In this document: positions 18,184 to 27,088 of the stretch, piece after piece | Layout of the letters: the number at the start of each line of letters is the position of its first letter | Position numbering within the stretch: position 1 is the first letter of the stretch | Assembly (NCBI GenBank): GCA_035543115.1 | Contig: DATKKF010000004.1 | Span: 62,001-126,000, forward strand | Origin: RPRB01 sp035543115 | GTDB taxonomy: Bacteria > Myxococcota > Myxococcia > Myxococcales > Myxococcaceae | Length of the DNA stretch: 64,000 nt | Direction: 5' to 3' | Made by a program: the position numbers and the translations under genes | Notes under the pieces: generated by a model | Told to the model about the DNA's origin: nothing | The model's input: the letters and a program-made list of their open reading frames with translations, nothing else | Database searches by the model: none

Positions 18184-21100
18184 TCACTCCAGCGCGGCCG
18201 CGGGCGGCGGCCGGACATCGGGGATGGAGGTGGCCTGTGGAACGACCACCTTGGCGAGCTGCTCGTAGACGCCGTAGCGCTGGGTCACGTTCTGCTGCGC
18301 CCAGGCGAGGAGCTGCCTGTACCGCTCGGGGTCCAGCGACTCGGTGATCCGGAACCGGGCCTCTTCCCGCATGTACTCGCGCAGCGGGAGCTTCGCCGGC
18401 CCCGAGTCCAGCACCAGCGGTGGCTGCCCGGCGGCGATGCGCCGCGGGTCGAAGCGGTACAGCGGCCAGCTCGCCGAGTCCACCGCCCGCTTCTGCTGCT
18501 CGAGCCCGTGCACCAGGTCGTACCCGTGCGCGATGCAGTGACTGTAGGCGATGACCAGCGCGGGGCCGCGGTAGCTCTCGGCCTCGAGCAGCGCCCTGAC
18601 CACTTGCGCGTCCTTCGCCCCGAAGGCGACCTGGGCCACGTAGGCGGTCCGGTAACCCATGGCCAGGAGCCCGAGGTCCTTCTTCGGGGTGGACTTGCCG
18701 GCAGCGGCGAACTTGGCCGCTGCGCCGAGCGGCGTGGCCTTCGACTGCTGGCCACCGGTGTTCGAGTACACCTCGGTGTCGAGCACCAGGATGTTCAAGT
18801 CCACGTCGGTGGAGAGCACGTGGTCGAGGCCCCCGTAGCCGATGTCGTAGGCCCAGCCGTCACCACCGACGATCCACACGCTCTTCTTCACCAAGTGGTC
18901 GGCGAGGGCGAGGAGGTTGCGGGCGTCGGGGGTCTCTCGCTTCAGGCGGGTCTTCAGCTCCGCCACCCGCTCCCGCTGTGCGGCGATCCCCGCCTCCGTG
19001 GACTGGTCGGCCTCGAGCAGCGCGGTGACCAGGGCGTCCCCCAGCGCGGGGGCCTGGCGCATCAGCAACGTCTCGGCCAGGTGCCGGAGGGCGTCCGTTC
19101 CCAGGCGGATGCCGTAGCCGAACTCGGCGTTGTCCTCGAAGAGCGAGTTCGCCCAGGCAGGGCCCCGGCCCTCGCGGTTCACCGTGTACGGGGTCGTGGG
19201 GAGGTTCCCGCCGTAGATCGACGAGCAGCCGGTGGCGTTGGCGATGATCATCCGGTCGCCGAAGAGCTGGGTGATCAGCTTGATGTACGGCGTCTCGCCG
19301 CACCCGGCGCAGGCGCCCGAGAACTCGAACAGCGGCTGGAGGAACTGTGAGCCCTTCACGTCCATGCGCAACGTGGTCCGGTCCACCTCCGGCAGCCCGA
19401 GGAAGAAGTCGAAGGATCTCTTCTCCTGTTCCCGGAGCGGGGGCTGGGACGAGAGCTCGAGCGCCTTGTGGCGAGGGTTCGCCTTGTCCTTGGCCGGGCA
19501 CACCTCGATGCACAGCCCGCAGCCGGTGCAGTCCTCGGGCGCGACCTGGACCGTGTAGGCGCTCCCCGCCTGGCCCTTGAAGGCCATGTGCTTGAAGCCG
19601 CTCGGCGCGGTGGCCACCGCCCCCTCGCCGTACACCTTGGTGCGGATGGCGGCGTGCGGGCACACCAGCGCGCACTTGTTGCACTGGATGCAGATCGGTC
19701 CGTCCCAGACGGGGATTTCCAGCGCCAGGTTGCGCTTCTCCCACTGTGCCGTCGCGGTGGGCCACGTCCCGTCGATGGGGAACGCGCTGACCGGGAGCAG
19801 GTCGCCCTTGTTCTCCAGCATCACGGCGGTGACCCGGCGCACGAAGTCCGGCGCCGCGGGAGCGACGACCGGCGGCCGGCTGCGGGTCGCGGTCATCTTC
19901 GTCGGCGTCTTCACCGGGAAGAGCGCGGCAAGCGAGGCGTCCACCGCGGCGTGGTTCCGCCGCACCACCTCGGCGCCCTTCTTCTTGTAGGTCTTCTCGA
20001 TGGACTTCTTGATCTCGGCGATGGCCTCGTCGCGGGGGAGCACCCCGGACAGCGCGAAGAAGCAGGCCTGCATCACCGCGTTGATGCGGCCGCCCATCCC
20101 TGCCGTTTGCGCCACCTTCACCGCATCGATGACCTGGAGCTGCAGCTTCTTCTCCAGCACCGTCTCCTGGAACTCGCGGGGCAGCCGATCCCAGAGCTGG
20201 TCCGGGGGGTACGGCGCGTTGATCAGCACCACCGCTCCGGGCGCGGCGAGCTCGAGCACGTCCAGCCGGTCGATGAGCTGGAACTGGTGCACGCCCACGA
20301 AGCCAGCCTGCTTGACCAGGTAGGACGAGCGGATCGGCCCGGGCCCGAAGCGGAGGTGGCTGATGGTCATCGCCCCCGACTTCTTCGAGTCGTAGACGAA
20401 GTAGCCCTGGGCTGCGTGCTCGGTCTCCTCGCCGATGATCTTGATCGACGCCTTGTTCGCCCCGACGGTCCCGTCCGAGCCGAGCCCGTAGAACACCGCC
20501 TGGGTACGGCCCGGCGCTGCGATCTCGAAGTCGCGCCTCCACTCGAGCGAGGTCCTGCTGACGTCGTCGACGATGCCCACGGTGAAGTGGTTCTTCGGCT
20601 CCGGTCGGGCGAGGTTCTCGAAGACAGCGCGCACCATCCCCGGATCGAACTCCTTCGAGGAGAGGCCGTACCTGCCGCCCACCACCGTCGGCATCGGCCG
20701 TTCCGCACGCGCCTCGGCGAGCGTGGTGAGCACGTCGAGGTAGAGGGGCTCGCCGGGGGCACCGGGTTCCTTGGTGCGATCGAGCACCGAGACCGCGCGG
20801 ACCGTTCGCGGCAGCGCAGCGAGGAACACCTCCGCCGGGAACGGACGGTAGAGACGAACCTTGAGGACCCCGACCCGCTCGCCCTTTGCCAGCATCCAGT
20901 CGACGGTCTCGTGCGTCACCTCGGCGCCCGAGCCCATCACCACCACCACCCGCTCGGCCTCGGGGTGACCGTGGTAGTCCACCAGGTGGTAGCGGCGGCC
21001 GGTGAGCTTCGCCAGCCGGTCCATCTCCTGCTGCACCACCTCGGGACAGGCGGAGTAGAACGGGTTGCACGCTTCGCGCGCCTGGAAGAACGCGTCCGGG

Positions 21101-21765
21101 TTCTGTGCGGTGCCGCGGAGCACCGGGTGCTCCGGGTCCAGCGCACGGGCGCGGTGCGCGACGATGGCCTGCTCGTCCACCATCGCCCGCAGCTGCTCGT
21201 CGGAGAGCTCGGCGATCTTCGCCACCTCGTGCGAGGTGCGGAAGCCGTCGAAGAAGTGAATGAACGGCACCCGGGCCCGCAGCGTCGCCGCGTGGGCCAC
21301 CGCCGCGAGGTCGTGCGCCTCCTGCACCGACCCCGAGGCCAGGAGCCCGAGCCCGATCTGCCGGCAGGCCATCACGTCCGAGTGGTCCCCGAAGATGCTC
21401 AGCGCGTGGGTGGCCAGTGTCCGCGCCGCCACGTGCATGCAGAAGGCGGTGAGCTCCCCGGCGATCTTGTAGAGGTTGGGGATCATCAGCAGCAGGCCCT
21501 GCGACGCGGTGAAGGTCGTGGTCAGCGCCCCGGCCTGCAGCGCCCCGTGAACCGCCCCCGCGACGCCGGCCTCCGACTGGAGCTGCACCACCCGCGGGAC
21601 CACGCCCCAGATGTTCTGCTGGCCGTGGGCCGACCACTCGTCGGCGAGCTCGGCCATCGGCGAGGACGGGGTGATCGGGTAGATGGCGATGGTCTCGGAC
21701 AGCCGGTGGGCAACGGAGGCCACCGCCTCGTTTCCGTCGACGGTGAGGAGGCGAGGCGTGCTCAT
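18184..21765 (-). CDS. nifJ: Pyruvate:ferredoxin (flavodoxin) oxidoreductase, single chain
   Basis: The 1193-residue protein is the full-length one-chain enzyme. The alpha-like domain opens with YPITPSSPMAELADEW. Two [4Fe-4S] motifs follow, CIQCNKCALVCPHAAI and CTGCGLCIEVCPAKDK, then CAGCGETPYIKL, and the thiamine diphosphate site GGDGWAYDIGYGGLDH with DTEVYSNTGGQQSKA. It oxidatively decarboxylates pyruvate to acetyl-CoA and CO2 and reduces ferredoxin or flavodoxin. Enzymes of this class are usually oxygen sensitive. The ATG at 21765 was chosen by homology; upstream frame is not conserved. A hemerythrin gene diverges from it. Confidence 0.97.
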   Translation of the reverse strand: MSTPRLLTVDGNEAVASVAHRLSETIAIYPITPSSPMAELADEWSAHGQQNIWGVVPRVVQLQSEAGVAGAVHGALQAGALTTTFTASQGLLLMIPNLYKIAGELTAFCMHVAARTLATHALSIFGDHSDVMACRQIGLGLLASGSVQEAHDLAAVAHAATLRARVPFIHFFDGFRTSHEVAKIAELSDEQLRAMVDEQAIVAHRARALDPEHPVLRGTAQNPDAFFQAREACNPFYSACPEVVQQEMDRLAKLTGRRYHLVDYHGHPEAERVVVVMGSGAEVTHETVDWMLAKGERVGVLKVRLYRPFPAEVFLAALPRTVRAVSVLDRTKEPGAPGEPLYLDVLTTLAEARAERPMPTVVGGRYGLSSKEFDPGMVRAVFENLARPEPKNHFTVGIVDDVSRTSLEWRRDFEIAAPGRTQAVFYGLGSDGTVGANKASIKIIGEETEHAAQGYFVYDSKKSGAMTISHLRFGPGPIRSSYLVKQAGFVGVHQFQLIDRLDVLELAAPGAVVLINAPYPPDQLWDRLPREFQETVLEKKLQLQVIDAVKVAQTAGMGGRINAVMQACFFALSGVLPRDEAIAEIKKSIEKTYKKKGAEVVRRNHAAVDASLAALFPVKTPTKMTATRSRPPVVAPAAPDFVRRVTAVMLENKGDLLPVSAFPIDGTWPTATAQWEKRNLALEIPVWDGPICIQCNKCALVCPHAAIRTKVYGEGAVATAPSGFKHMAFKGQAGSAYTVQVAPEDCTGCGLCIEVCPAKDKANPRHKALELSSQPPLREQEKRSFDFFLGLPEVDRTTLRMDVKGSQFLQPLFEFSGACAGCGETPYIKLITQLFGDRMIIANATGCSSIYGGNLPTTPYTVNREGRGPAWANSLFEDNAEFGYGIRLGTDALRHLAETLLMRQAPALGDALVTALLEADQSTEAGIAAQRERVAELKTRLKRETPDARNLLALADHLVKKSVWIVGGDGWAYDIGYGGLDHVLSTDVDLNILVLDTEVYSNTGGQQSKATPLGAAAKFAAAGKSTPKKDLGLLAMGYRTAYVAQVAFGAKDAQVVRALLEAESYRGPALVIAYSHCIAHGYDLVHGLEQQKRAVDSASWPLYRFDPRRIAAGQPPLVLDSGPAKLPLREYMREEARFRITESLDPERYRQLLAWAQQNVTQRYGVYEQLAKVVVPQATSIPDVRPPPAAALE

Positions 21766-21986
21766 GCGCCCTGACGAAAGCAGGACCCGTGCCCTTCGCT
21801 CGCGACGCAGCGCATGGTGCGGGAGCCGGGTGGGTTGGCCTGCACCCGTTGCGGGCCGTGCGGAACGAACGGGCGTTCTGTGCGCACGCTTCTCGCAGGC
21901 TCCCCGTGCGCCCACCGGTGGTCATCATCCGGGGGCGCAGGGAGTGCGCGGGCCGCCCCTCGCACCGGGGAACCGCGAAACATTTG

Positions 21987-22001
21987 CGGTCCGGAGGACC
22001 G
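21987..22001. repeat. Short hairpin over the hemerythrin ribosome binding site
   Basis: CGGTCC and GGACCG pair around a GGA loop, and the GGAGG Shine-Dalgarno of the hemerythrin gene lies within it. It could modulate translation, or be chance in GC-rich DNA. Confidence 0.25.
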
Positions 22002-22004
22002 ACC

Positions 22005-22457
22005 ATGGAGCTCAGCGCGAGTCAGGTCCGCAGCCTCATCCTCGACGAGCACGCCGTCCTCCGGGACGTCCTCCAGGAGATCGAGGAGACACTGGGCGAG
22101 ATGACGCGGCGAGTCCCCGGCGCCATCAGGCGGCTCCGGGCGAGCCTCCGCACGCTCCAGGACGCGTTTCTCCGTCACCTCGCCCACGAGGAGTCGGTGC
22201 TCCGTCCACTGCTGGCCGACGTCGATGCCTGGGGCCCGGCACGGGTCGAGGCGATGGACGAGGAGCACAAGGGCCAGCGCGCGGCCCTGGCCGAGCTGAG
22301 CCGACTGGCCCTGGATGAGGACGTGGACGGCACGGTCCAGCAGGTCGAGGAGTTCGTCCGCCGGCTGCGCGGGGACATGGACGGCGAGGAGCACCACGCG
22401 CTGAGCGAGGAAGTGCTCCGCGACGACATCATCGTGATCGACACCTTCATGGGATGA
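22005..22457 (+). CDS. Hemerythrin HHE-domain protein
   Basis: The 150-residue all-helical protein has the spaced iron ligands of the HHE cation-binding domain: His16 in DEHAVLR, His58 and His61-Glu62 in RHLAHEES, His88 in EEHKGQR and His130/131 near the C-terminus. Such proteins bind a di-iron centre and sense or scavenge oxygen or nitric oxide. GGAGG lies eight bases before the ATG at 22005; longer starts are not conserved. Its divergence from nifJ suggests a role in protecting or sensing for that oxygen-sensitive enzyme, which is inference. Confidence 0.85.
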   Translation: MELSASQVRSLILDEHAVLRDVLQEIEETLGEMTRRVPGAIRRLRASLRTLQDAFLRHLAHEESVLRPLLADVDAWGPARVEAMDEEHKGQRAALAELSRLALDEDVDGTVQQVEEFVRRLRGDMDGEEHHALSEEVLRDDIIVIDTFMG

Positions 22458-22655
22458 CGGCCGCAGGGCAGACGACGCCGTGCGCCGGGGGGAGCGCGAG
22501 CCCTCGTCCCTGAGCCGATGCTCCCGGGTCCTTCCTGCCCCAGGCTTCGACACCGAAACGTTCAACTTTTTGCGTGGCTCCGATCGGTCCTTCGCGCAGA
22601 GAATCGGGCCGGGGCTGGGGAAGTCCAGGGCCGAGCTGGGTCCTAGGGGGCGCGC

Positions 22656-24074
22656 ATGACGTCACGCTTTCAGGCCGCCGTCGCGGTCATCGCTGCTCTT
22701 CTTGCGTTCGCGCCCGGCGCACGGGCCGGGAACGAGGGCCACGGATCCGGTGGCTCGGGTGGCCATGGGTCCGAGGACCACGACAAGGACGGCAAGGGGG
22801 GCGACGAGTGCCGGGATGACGATCGCATCCTGCGGGCCGACGCGGAGGACACGAACCTCTTCATCCATGGGAGGGGCTTCGGCACGAAGGCCGGAACCGT
22901 CACCCTGGCCGGTCAGCGGCTGACCATCGCCTCGTGGTCGCCCACGGACATCGTCGCGGTTCTGCCGTCAGGGCTCCTGCCGGCGAGCTATCTCCTGACC
23001 GTCGCGCCGACACGCGGCAAGTGCGCGACGTCGACGTTCGAGGTCGCCATCGGCACCGGGACGCAGGGGCCGCGGGGCCCGACCGGGCCGGCCGGGCCTC
23101 CAGGTCCCGCGGGCGCCACGGGCCCTGCCGGGGGCGCCGGCCCGGCCGGTCCACAGGGGCCAGCCGGACCTCCCGGGCCCGCCGGAGGCCCGCCCGGCCC
23201 ACAGGGTCCGCCTGGTCCCCAGGGGCCAGCCGGAACTCCTGGGCCCGCGGGCGTTGCCGGTCCCACCGGTCCAGCCGGGCCCGCGGGCCCCACCGGTGCG
23301 ACGGGTCCTGCCGGTCCCATCGGCCTCACCGGTCCCACCGGGCCAGCAGGCCCCATCGGCCTGACCGGAGCCACGGGAGCGACCGGAGCCACCGGTCCGG
23401 CCGGGCCAGCGGGCCCCATCGGCCTCACCGGCCCCGCCGGCCCGCCCGGAGCCACTGGAGCGACCGGAGCCAGCGGTCCTCCCGGCCCCGTGGGCCTCAC
23501 TGGTCCCGCCGGGCCAGCGGGCCCCATGGGCCTCACCGGTCCCGCCGGCCCGACCGGAGCCACCGGAGCCACCGGAGCGACCGGAGCGACCGGAGCCACT
23601 GGTCCTGCCGGCCCTGCCGGTCCGAAGGGTGATCCCGGCCCCGCTGGTCCCCAGGGGCCTCCGGGTGTCCCCGGTGCGGGCTCGACGGTCGCCTTCACTG
23701 CGAGCTTCGGACGCCCGGGCACCGCACCCGTGTTCGTCGGCCCGAGCTATGCGGACGTGGCGAGGATCCTCGTCCCGCCGGGCTGGTACCTGATCACCGC
23801 CAAGGTCATCCTGGCGAACACCACCGTCGCCCTTCCGAGCCTCACGCGCTGCGTCCTGACCAGGGACGGGAGCCTGCTCGACCTGTCCGAGGGCACGCTG
23901 CTGGATACGTCCGGGAAAGCGACGCTCACCCTGCATGCAGCCGCACAGCTCACCGGAACCCCAGGCGAGCACGTGGCGCTCTCCTGCCAGGCCGACTATC
24001 CGGGCACGGCGAACGCCACCGACGGGCAACTCACGGCGATCCAGGTCAGCACCATCACCGCACCGGGACCCTGA
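22656..24074 (+). CDS. Secreted collagen-like protein
   Basis: The 472-residue protein starts with a signal peptide (cleavage likely after ARA, residue 24), then a Gly/His/Asp-rich linker and an IPT/TIG-like or carbohydrate-binding-like domain at about 55-132. Residues 135-339 are about 68 Gly-X-Y triplets rich in GPA, GAT and GLT. A single extra Gly at residue 177 breaks the register. The last 130 residues form a predicted beta-rich domain with two cysteines, C399 and C444. Collagen-like regions form triple helices, and such bacterial proteins usually sit on the surface or in filaments or matrix. The partner and role are unknown. It is a single gene convergent with nuoN. Confidence 0.8.
   Translation: MTSRFQAAVAVIAALLAFAPGARAGNEGHGSGGSGGHGSEDHDKDGKGGDECRDDDRILRADAEDTNLFIHGRGFGTKAGTVTLAGQRLTIASWSPTDIVAVLPSGLLPASYLLTVAPTRGKCATSTFEVAIGTGTQGPRGPTGPAGPPGPAGATGPAGGAGPAGPQGPAGPPGPAGGPPGPQGPPGPQGPAGTPGPAGVAGPTGPAGPAGPTGATGPAGPIGLTGPTGPAGPIGLTGATGATGATGPAGPAGPIGLTGPAGPPGATGATGASGPPGPVGLTGPAGPAGPMGLTGPAGPTGATGATGATGATGATGPAGPAGPKGDPGPAGPQGPPGVPGAGSTVAFTASFGRPGTAPVFVGPSYADVARILVPPGWYLITAKVILANTTVALPSLTRCVLTRDGSLLDLSEGTLLDTSGKATLTLHAAAQLTGTPGEHVALSCQADYPGTANATDGQLTAIQVSTITAPGP
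23058..23672 (+). repeat. Gly-X-Y coding repeat
   Basis: About 615 bases of nine-base-periodic GGN-CCN-GCN-type repeats encode the collagen-like stalk. Larger sub-repeats are visible, such as the recurring GPIGLTGPTGPA-type and GATGAT-type blocks, which imply expansion by duplication and possible length variation. Confidence 0.85.
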
Positions 24075-24083
24075 GCGGCGCGC

Positions 24084-25544
24084 TCACTGCCGGAGCGACA
24101 GGGCGACCGGCTCGCCGAGGAGGTCGGCCGCGGCGACGTCGGCCGCCTCGAGCAGCGGCCTCGGCCAGAGCCCGAGGCCCACCACCGCCACCAGGCACAC
24201 GCCGATCGCCAGGCGCAGCGGGAGCCGGGTCGGCACCGGCGCGCTCCTCTCCCCCTCGGCCATGAACGTCGAGCGGGCCACGCTCAGGTAATAGAAGAGC
24301 CCGAGCACGGCGAGCGCGACCCCGAGCACCACCAGCCAGCCGAGGCCCGCCCGGTAGCCCGCGAGCAGCACGAAGAGCTTCGCCCAGAACCCGGCCACGA
24401 ACGGGATGCCGGCGAGCGAGAGCAGGAAGATGAGCATCGCTGCACCGAGCACGGGCGCCCGGCGCGAGAGTCCGGCAAGATTCGGGATGCTGTGCCCGCC
24501 CGACGCCTCGGCACCGGCGTGGAGCACGAGGAACGCGCCGAGGTTGGTGAAGACGTAGGTGGCCATGAAGAACAGCGCCATGGCCAGCCCGGCCCGCGTC
24601 CGTGCGGCAATCCCGATGAGCACGTAACCCATCTGGGCGATGCCGGAGAAGCCCAGGAGCCGGCGCACGTCCCCCTGGTTCAGGGCGAAGAAGTTCCCTA
24701 CCACCATGCTCGCCGCCGAGAGCAGCACCACCGCCGGGGCCCACAGCCCACCCTGCCCCGCCCAGCCGTGCAGCAGGATCACCGCCAGCGCGGCGATGCC
24801 GCCCAGCTTCGGGGCCACCGAGAGGAACGCCACGAACGGGGTGGGCGCACCCTGGTAGGTGTCCGGGATCCAGAAGTGGAACGGCACTGCGCCGATCTTG
24901 AACCCGAAGCCGGCGACGATGAGGAGCATCCCCGCCGCGGCCAGCGGCGCCCGGCCCGGATCCGCCGTCACGTCGATCTGGGTGGTCCCGCTCAACCCCA
25001 CCACCAGCGCGAGCCCGAAGAAGGTCAGCGCCGAGCTGGCGGTTCCGGTGACGAACAGCTTGAGACCCGCCTCCGCGCCGAGGCGGGGACGCTCGGGCGG
25101 TCCGTCGTTCTTCGCCCAGGCGGCGAGCGCGTACAGCGGAATCCCCATCAGCTCGAACGAGACGACCAGCAGCGCCCAGTCCCGCGCGCCGGGGATCATC
25201 ATCATCCCCGAGGTGCTGAAGAGGATCAGGGCCAGATACTCGGCCTGCCGGCCTCCCGCGCTCGACTCGAGCCAGTCCATCGACCCGAGCACGGCGAGCA
25301 GCGCGGCGCAGACGAACAGCCGCTGGAGGAACAGGCTCCACGGCCCGGCGACGTAGGCCCGATGGGGAGCGACCCCGGCCGAGTTCATGCTCAGCGACAG
25401 CCCGAGCAGCGCGAGCAGCAGAGCCACCGCCACCCAGCCCCAGAGGCGGCCGCGGCCGGGGAGCAGGGTGTCACCGCCGAGCACCACCGCACCGAGCGCA
25501 GCCACCGCCATCGCCGGCCCGAGCAGCTGGAACCAGGGATTCAT
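24084..25544 (-). CDS. nuoN: NADH-quinone oxidoreductase-type proton-pumping subunit N
   Basis: The 486-residue polytopic protein is an antiporter-like subunit. Conserved parts are the Glu of VVSFELMGIPLYAL, the lysine region GLKLFVTGTASSA and GFKIGAVPFHFWIPDTYQGAPTP. It is the distal gene of the nuo operon, and its ATG overlaps the nuoM stop by four bases. It should form one of the proton channels of the membrane arm. Confidence 0.96.
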   Translation of the reverse strand: MNPWFQLLGPAMAVAALGAVVLGGDTLLPGRGRLWGWVAVALLLALLGLSLSMNSAGVAPHRAYVAGPWSLFLQRLFVCAALLAVLGSMDWLESSAGGRQAEYLALILFSTSGMMMIPGARDWALLVVSFELMGIPLYALAAWAKNDGPPERPRLGAEAGLKLFVTGTASSALTFFGLALVVGLSGTTQIDVTADPGRAPLAAAGMLLIVAGFGFKIGAVPFHFWIPDTYQGAPTPFVAFLSVAPKLGGIAALAVILLHGWAGQGGLWAPAVVLLSAASMVVGNFFALNQGDVRRLLGFSGIAQMGYVLIGIAARTRAGLAMALFFMATYVFTNLGAFLVLHAGAEASGGHSIPNLAGLSRRAPVLGAAMLIFLLSLAGIPFVAGFWAKLFVLLAGYRAGLGWLVVLGVALAVLGLFYYLSVARSTFMAEGERSAPVPTRLPLRLAIGVCLVAVVGLGLWPRPLLEAADVAAADLLGEPVALSLRQ

Positions 25545-27088
25545 CGGCGGAGCGCCTCCGCCACCAGGGCCACCCGGTTGAGGTAGCCCGAGGTGGTGGC
25601 GTCGATGGCGTCGAGGAGGAGCCGCGGCCAGAAGCCGAACACCACCAGGCAGGCGCAGAGGACCACCGGCGCCGCCCACTCGGTTCGGTGCGGGTCGGAC
25701 AGGTGCGAGGTGTCCCCCGCGGGACGCGGCCCCCAGAAGATGATCTTCGAGGCCCGGAGCACGTACACCGCGGTCACGAAGGCGCCCAGGACGGCCGGCA
25801 CGGTCCACCAGGAGCTCCGGCCGGTCGCCGCGCCGAGGAAGACCAGGAACTCGGCCACGAAGCCCGCGGTTCCGGGCAGGCCCAGCGAGGACAGCGCGCC
25901 CAGGGTGAAGAACGCGGCGATGGCCGGCATGGCGTGGGCGAAGCCGCCCATCCTCGCGAGATCGCGGGTGTGGGCCCGGTCGTAGACCAGGCCCACCAGG
26001 GCGAAGAACAGCCCGGTCATGATGCCGTGGGCGAACATCTGGAACACCGCCCCGTTCCAGCCCACCGGGGTGAGGGTGGCCGCCCCGAGCATCACCACGC
26101 CCATGTGGCTCACCGACGAGTAGGCCACGATGTACTTGAGGTCGTCCTGGGCCGCGGCGCAGAGCGCGCCGTAGAGCACGTTCACCACCGCCACCCCCCC
26201 GACGATCGGCGCCCAGGCGACCGCGGCCTCCGGCGCCAGCACCATCCCCACCCGCATCACCCCGAACGCGCCCAGCTTCATCAGCACGCCCGCGTGCAGC
26301 ATGCTGACCGCCGTCGGCGCCGAGGCATGGCCGTCCGGGCTCCAGGTGTGGAACGGGAAGACGCCCGCCAGTGTCCCGAAACCGAGCCAGAGCAAGGGGA
26401 AGACCCACATCTGTGTCGAGCGCGGGAGTTGCATCGCCGCGAGTTGGCCCAGGTCGAAGGTCCGCGCGCCGGCGCGCGACCAGAGGCCGAAGATGGCCAC
26501 CAGGATGGCCGCCGAGCCCACCAGGAGCATCAGGGTGAGCTTCATCGCCGCATACTCCCGGCTTCCGACCGCGAACCGCCGCCACGCGCCCCTGAACGGT
26601 CCGGCCGGGGGCACCTGGTGGCTGCTCCCCCAGATGCCGATGAGCAGATACATCGGGAGGACCGCGATCTCGTAGAACAGGAAGAAGACGAAGAGGTCCT
26701 GACTGACGAAGACCCCGAAGACGCCGGTCACCAGCGTGAGCAGGAGGACGAAGAACTCCTTGTCCCGCCGCTGCACGGTCCAGCTCGCGAGCACGCCGGT
26801 CACGATGATGATCCCCGTCAGGAGCACCAGCGCGATGCTCCAGCCGTCGGCGGCAAGCGACAGCGAGATGCCCATCGAGGGCACCAGGGGATAACGCTCG
26901 GCGAGCTGGAACCCTCCCACCGCCTTGTCCCAGGCCAGCGCGGCGGCCACCGCGCCGACCAGCCCACCGCTCGCCCCGGCTAGCGACACCCACCGGACGA
27001 GCTGCCGCATCCGGCCGGGGACGACCAGGAGCACCGCCGCGGCGATCGCCGGCGAGGCCACCATCGCCAGCAGGAGGTGCCCGCTCAT
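25541..27088 (-). CDS. nuoM: NADH-quinone oxidoreductase-type proton-pumping subunit M
   Basis: The 515-residue polytopic protein has the antiporter core: FFLFYEIAVLPMYLLIG with the conserved Glu, FPLLWLGFGTLAGVFPFHTWSPDGHASAPTAVS and AYSSVSHMGVVMLG. GGAG lies seven bases before the ATG at 27088, which overlaps the nuoL stop as ATGA. It forms a proton channel between NuoN and NuoL. Confidence 0.97.
   Translation of the reverse strand: MSGHLLLAMVASPAIAAAVLLVVPGRMRQLVRWVSLAGASGGLVGAVAAALAWDKAVGGFQLAERYPLVPSMGISLSLAADGWSIALVLLTGIIIVTGVLASWTVQRRDKEFFVLLLTLVTGVFGVFVSQDLFVFFLFYEIAVLPMYLLIGIWGSSHQVPPAGPFRGAWRRFAVGSREYAAMKLTLMLLVGSAAILVAIFGLWSRAGARTFDLGQLAAMQLPRSTQMWVFPLLWLGFGTLAGVFPFHTWSPDGHASAPTAVSMLHAGVLMKLGAFGVMRVGMVLAPEAAVAWAPIVGGVAVVNVLYGALCAAAQDDLKYIVAYSSVSHMGVVMLGAATLTPVGWNGAVFQMFAHGIMTGLFFALVGLVYDRAHTRDLARMGGFAHAMPAIAAFFTLGALSSLGLPGTAGFVAEFLVFLGAATGRSSWWTVPAVLGAFVTAVYVLRASKIIFWGPRPAGDTSHLSDPHRTEWAAPVVLCACLVVFGFWPRLLLDAIDATTSGYLNRVALVAEALRR

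Noticed and set aside
19468..21774. Long plus-strand open frame opposite nifJ
   Set aside because: Antisense to a fully conserved enzyme; the product has biased composition and no family features.
21789..22004. Longer N-terminal start for the hemerythrin
   Set aside because: The extra residues are Arg/Ala-rich and not conserved, and the good ribosome site is at the ATG at 22005.
23058..23672. Repeat array considered as CRISPR-like
   Set aside because: The repeats are nine-base coding units in frame with a Gly-X-Y protein, with no unique spacers and no cas genes nearby.
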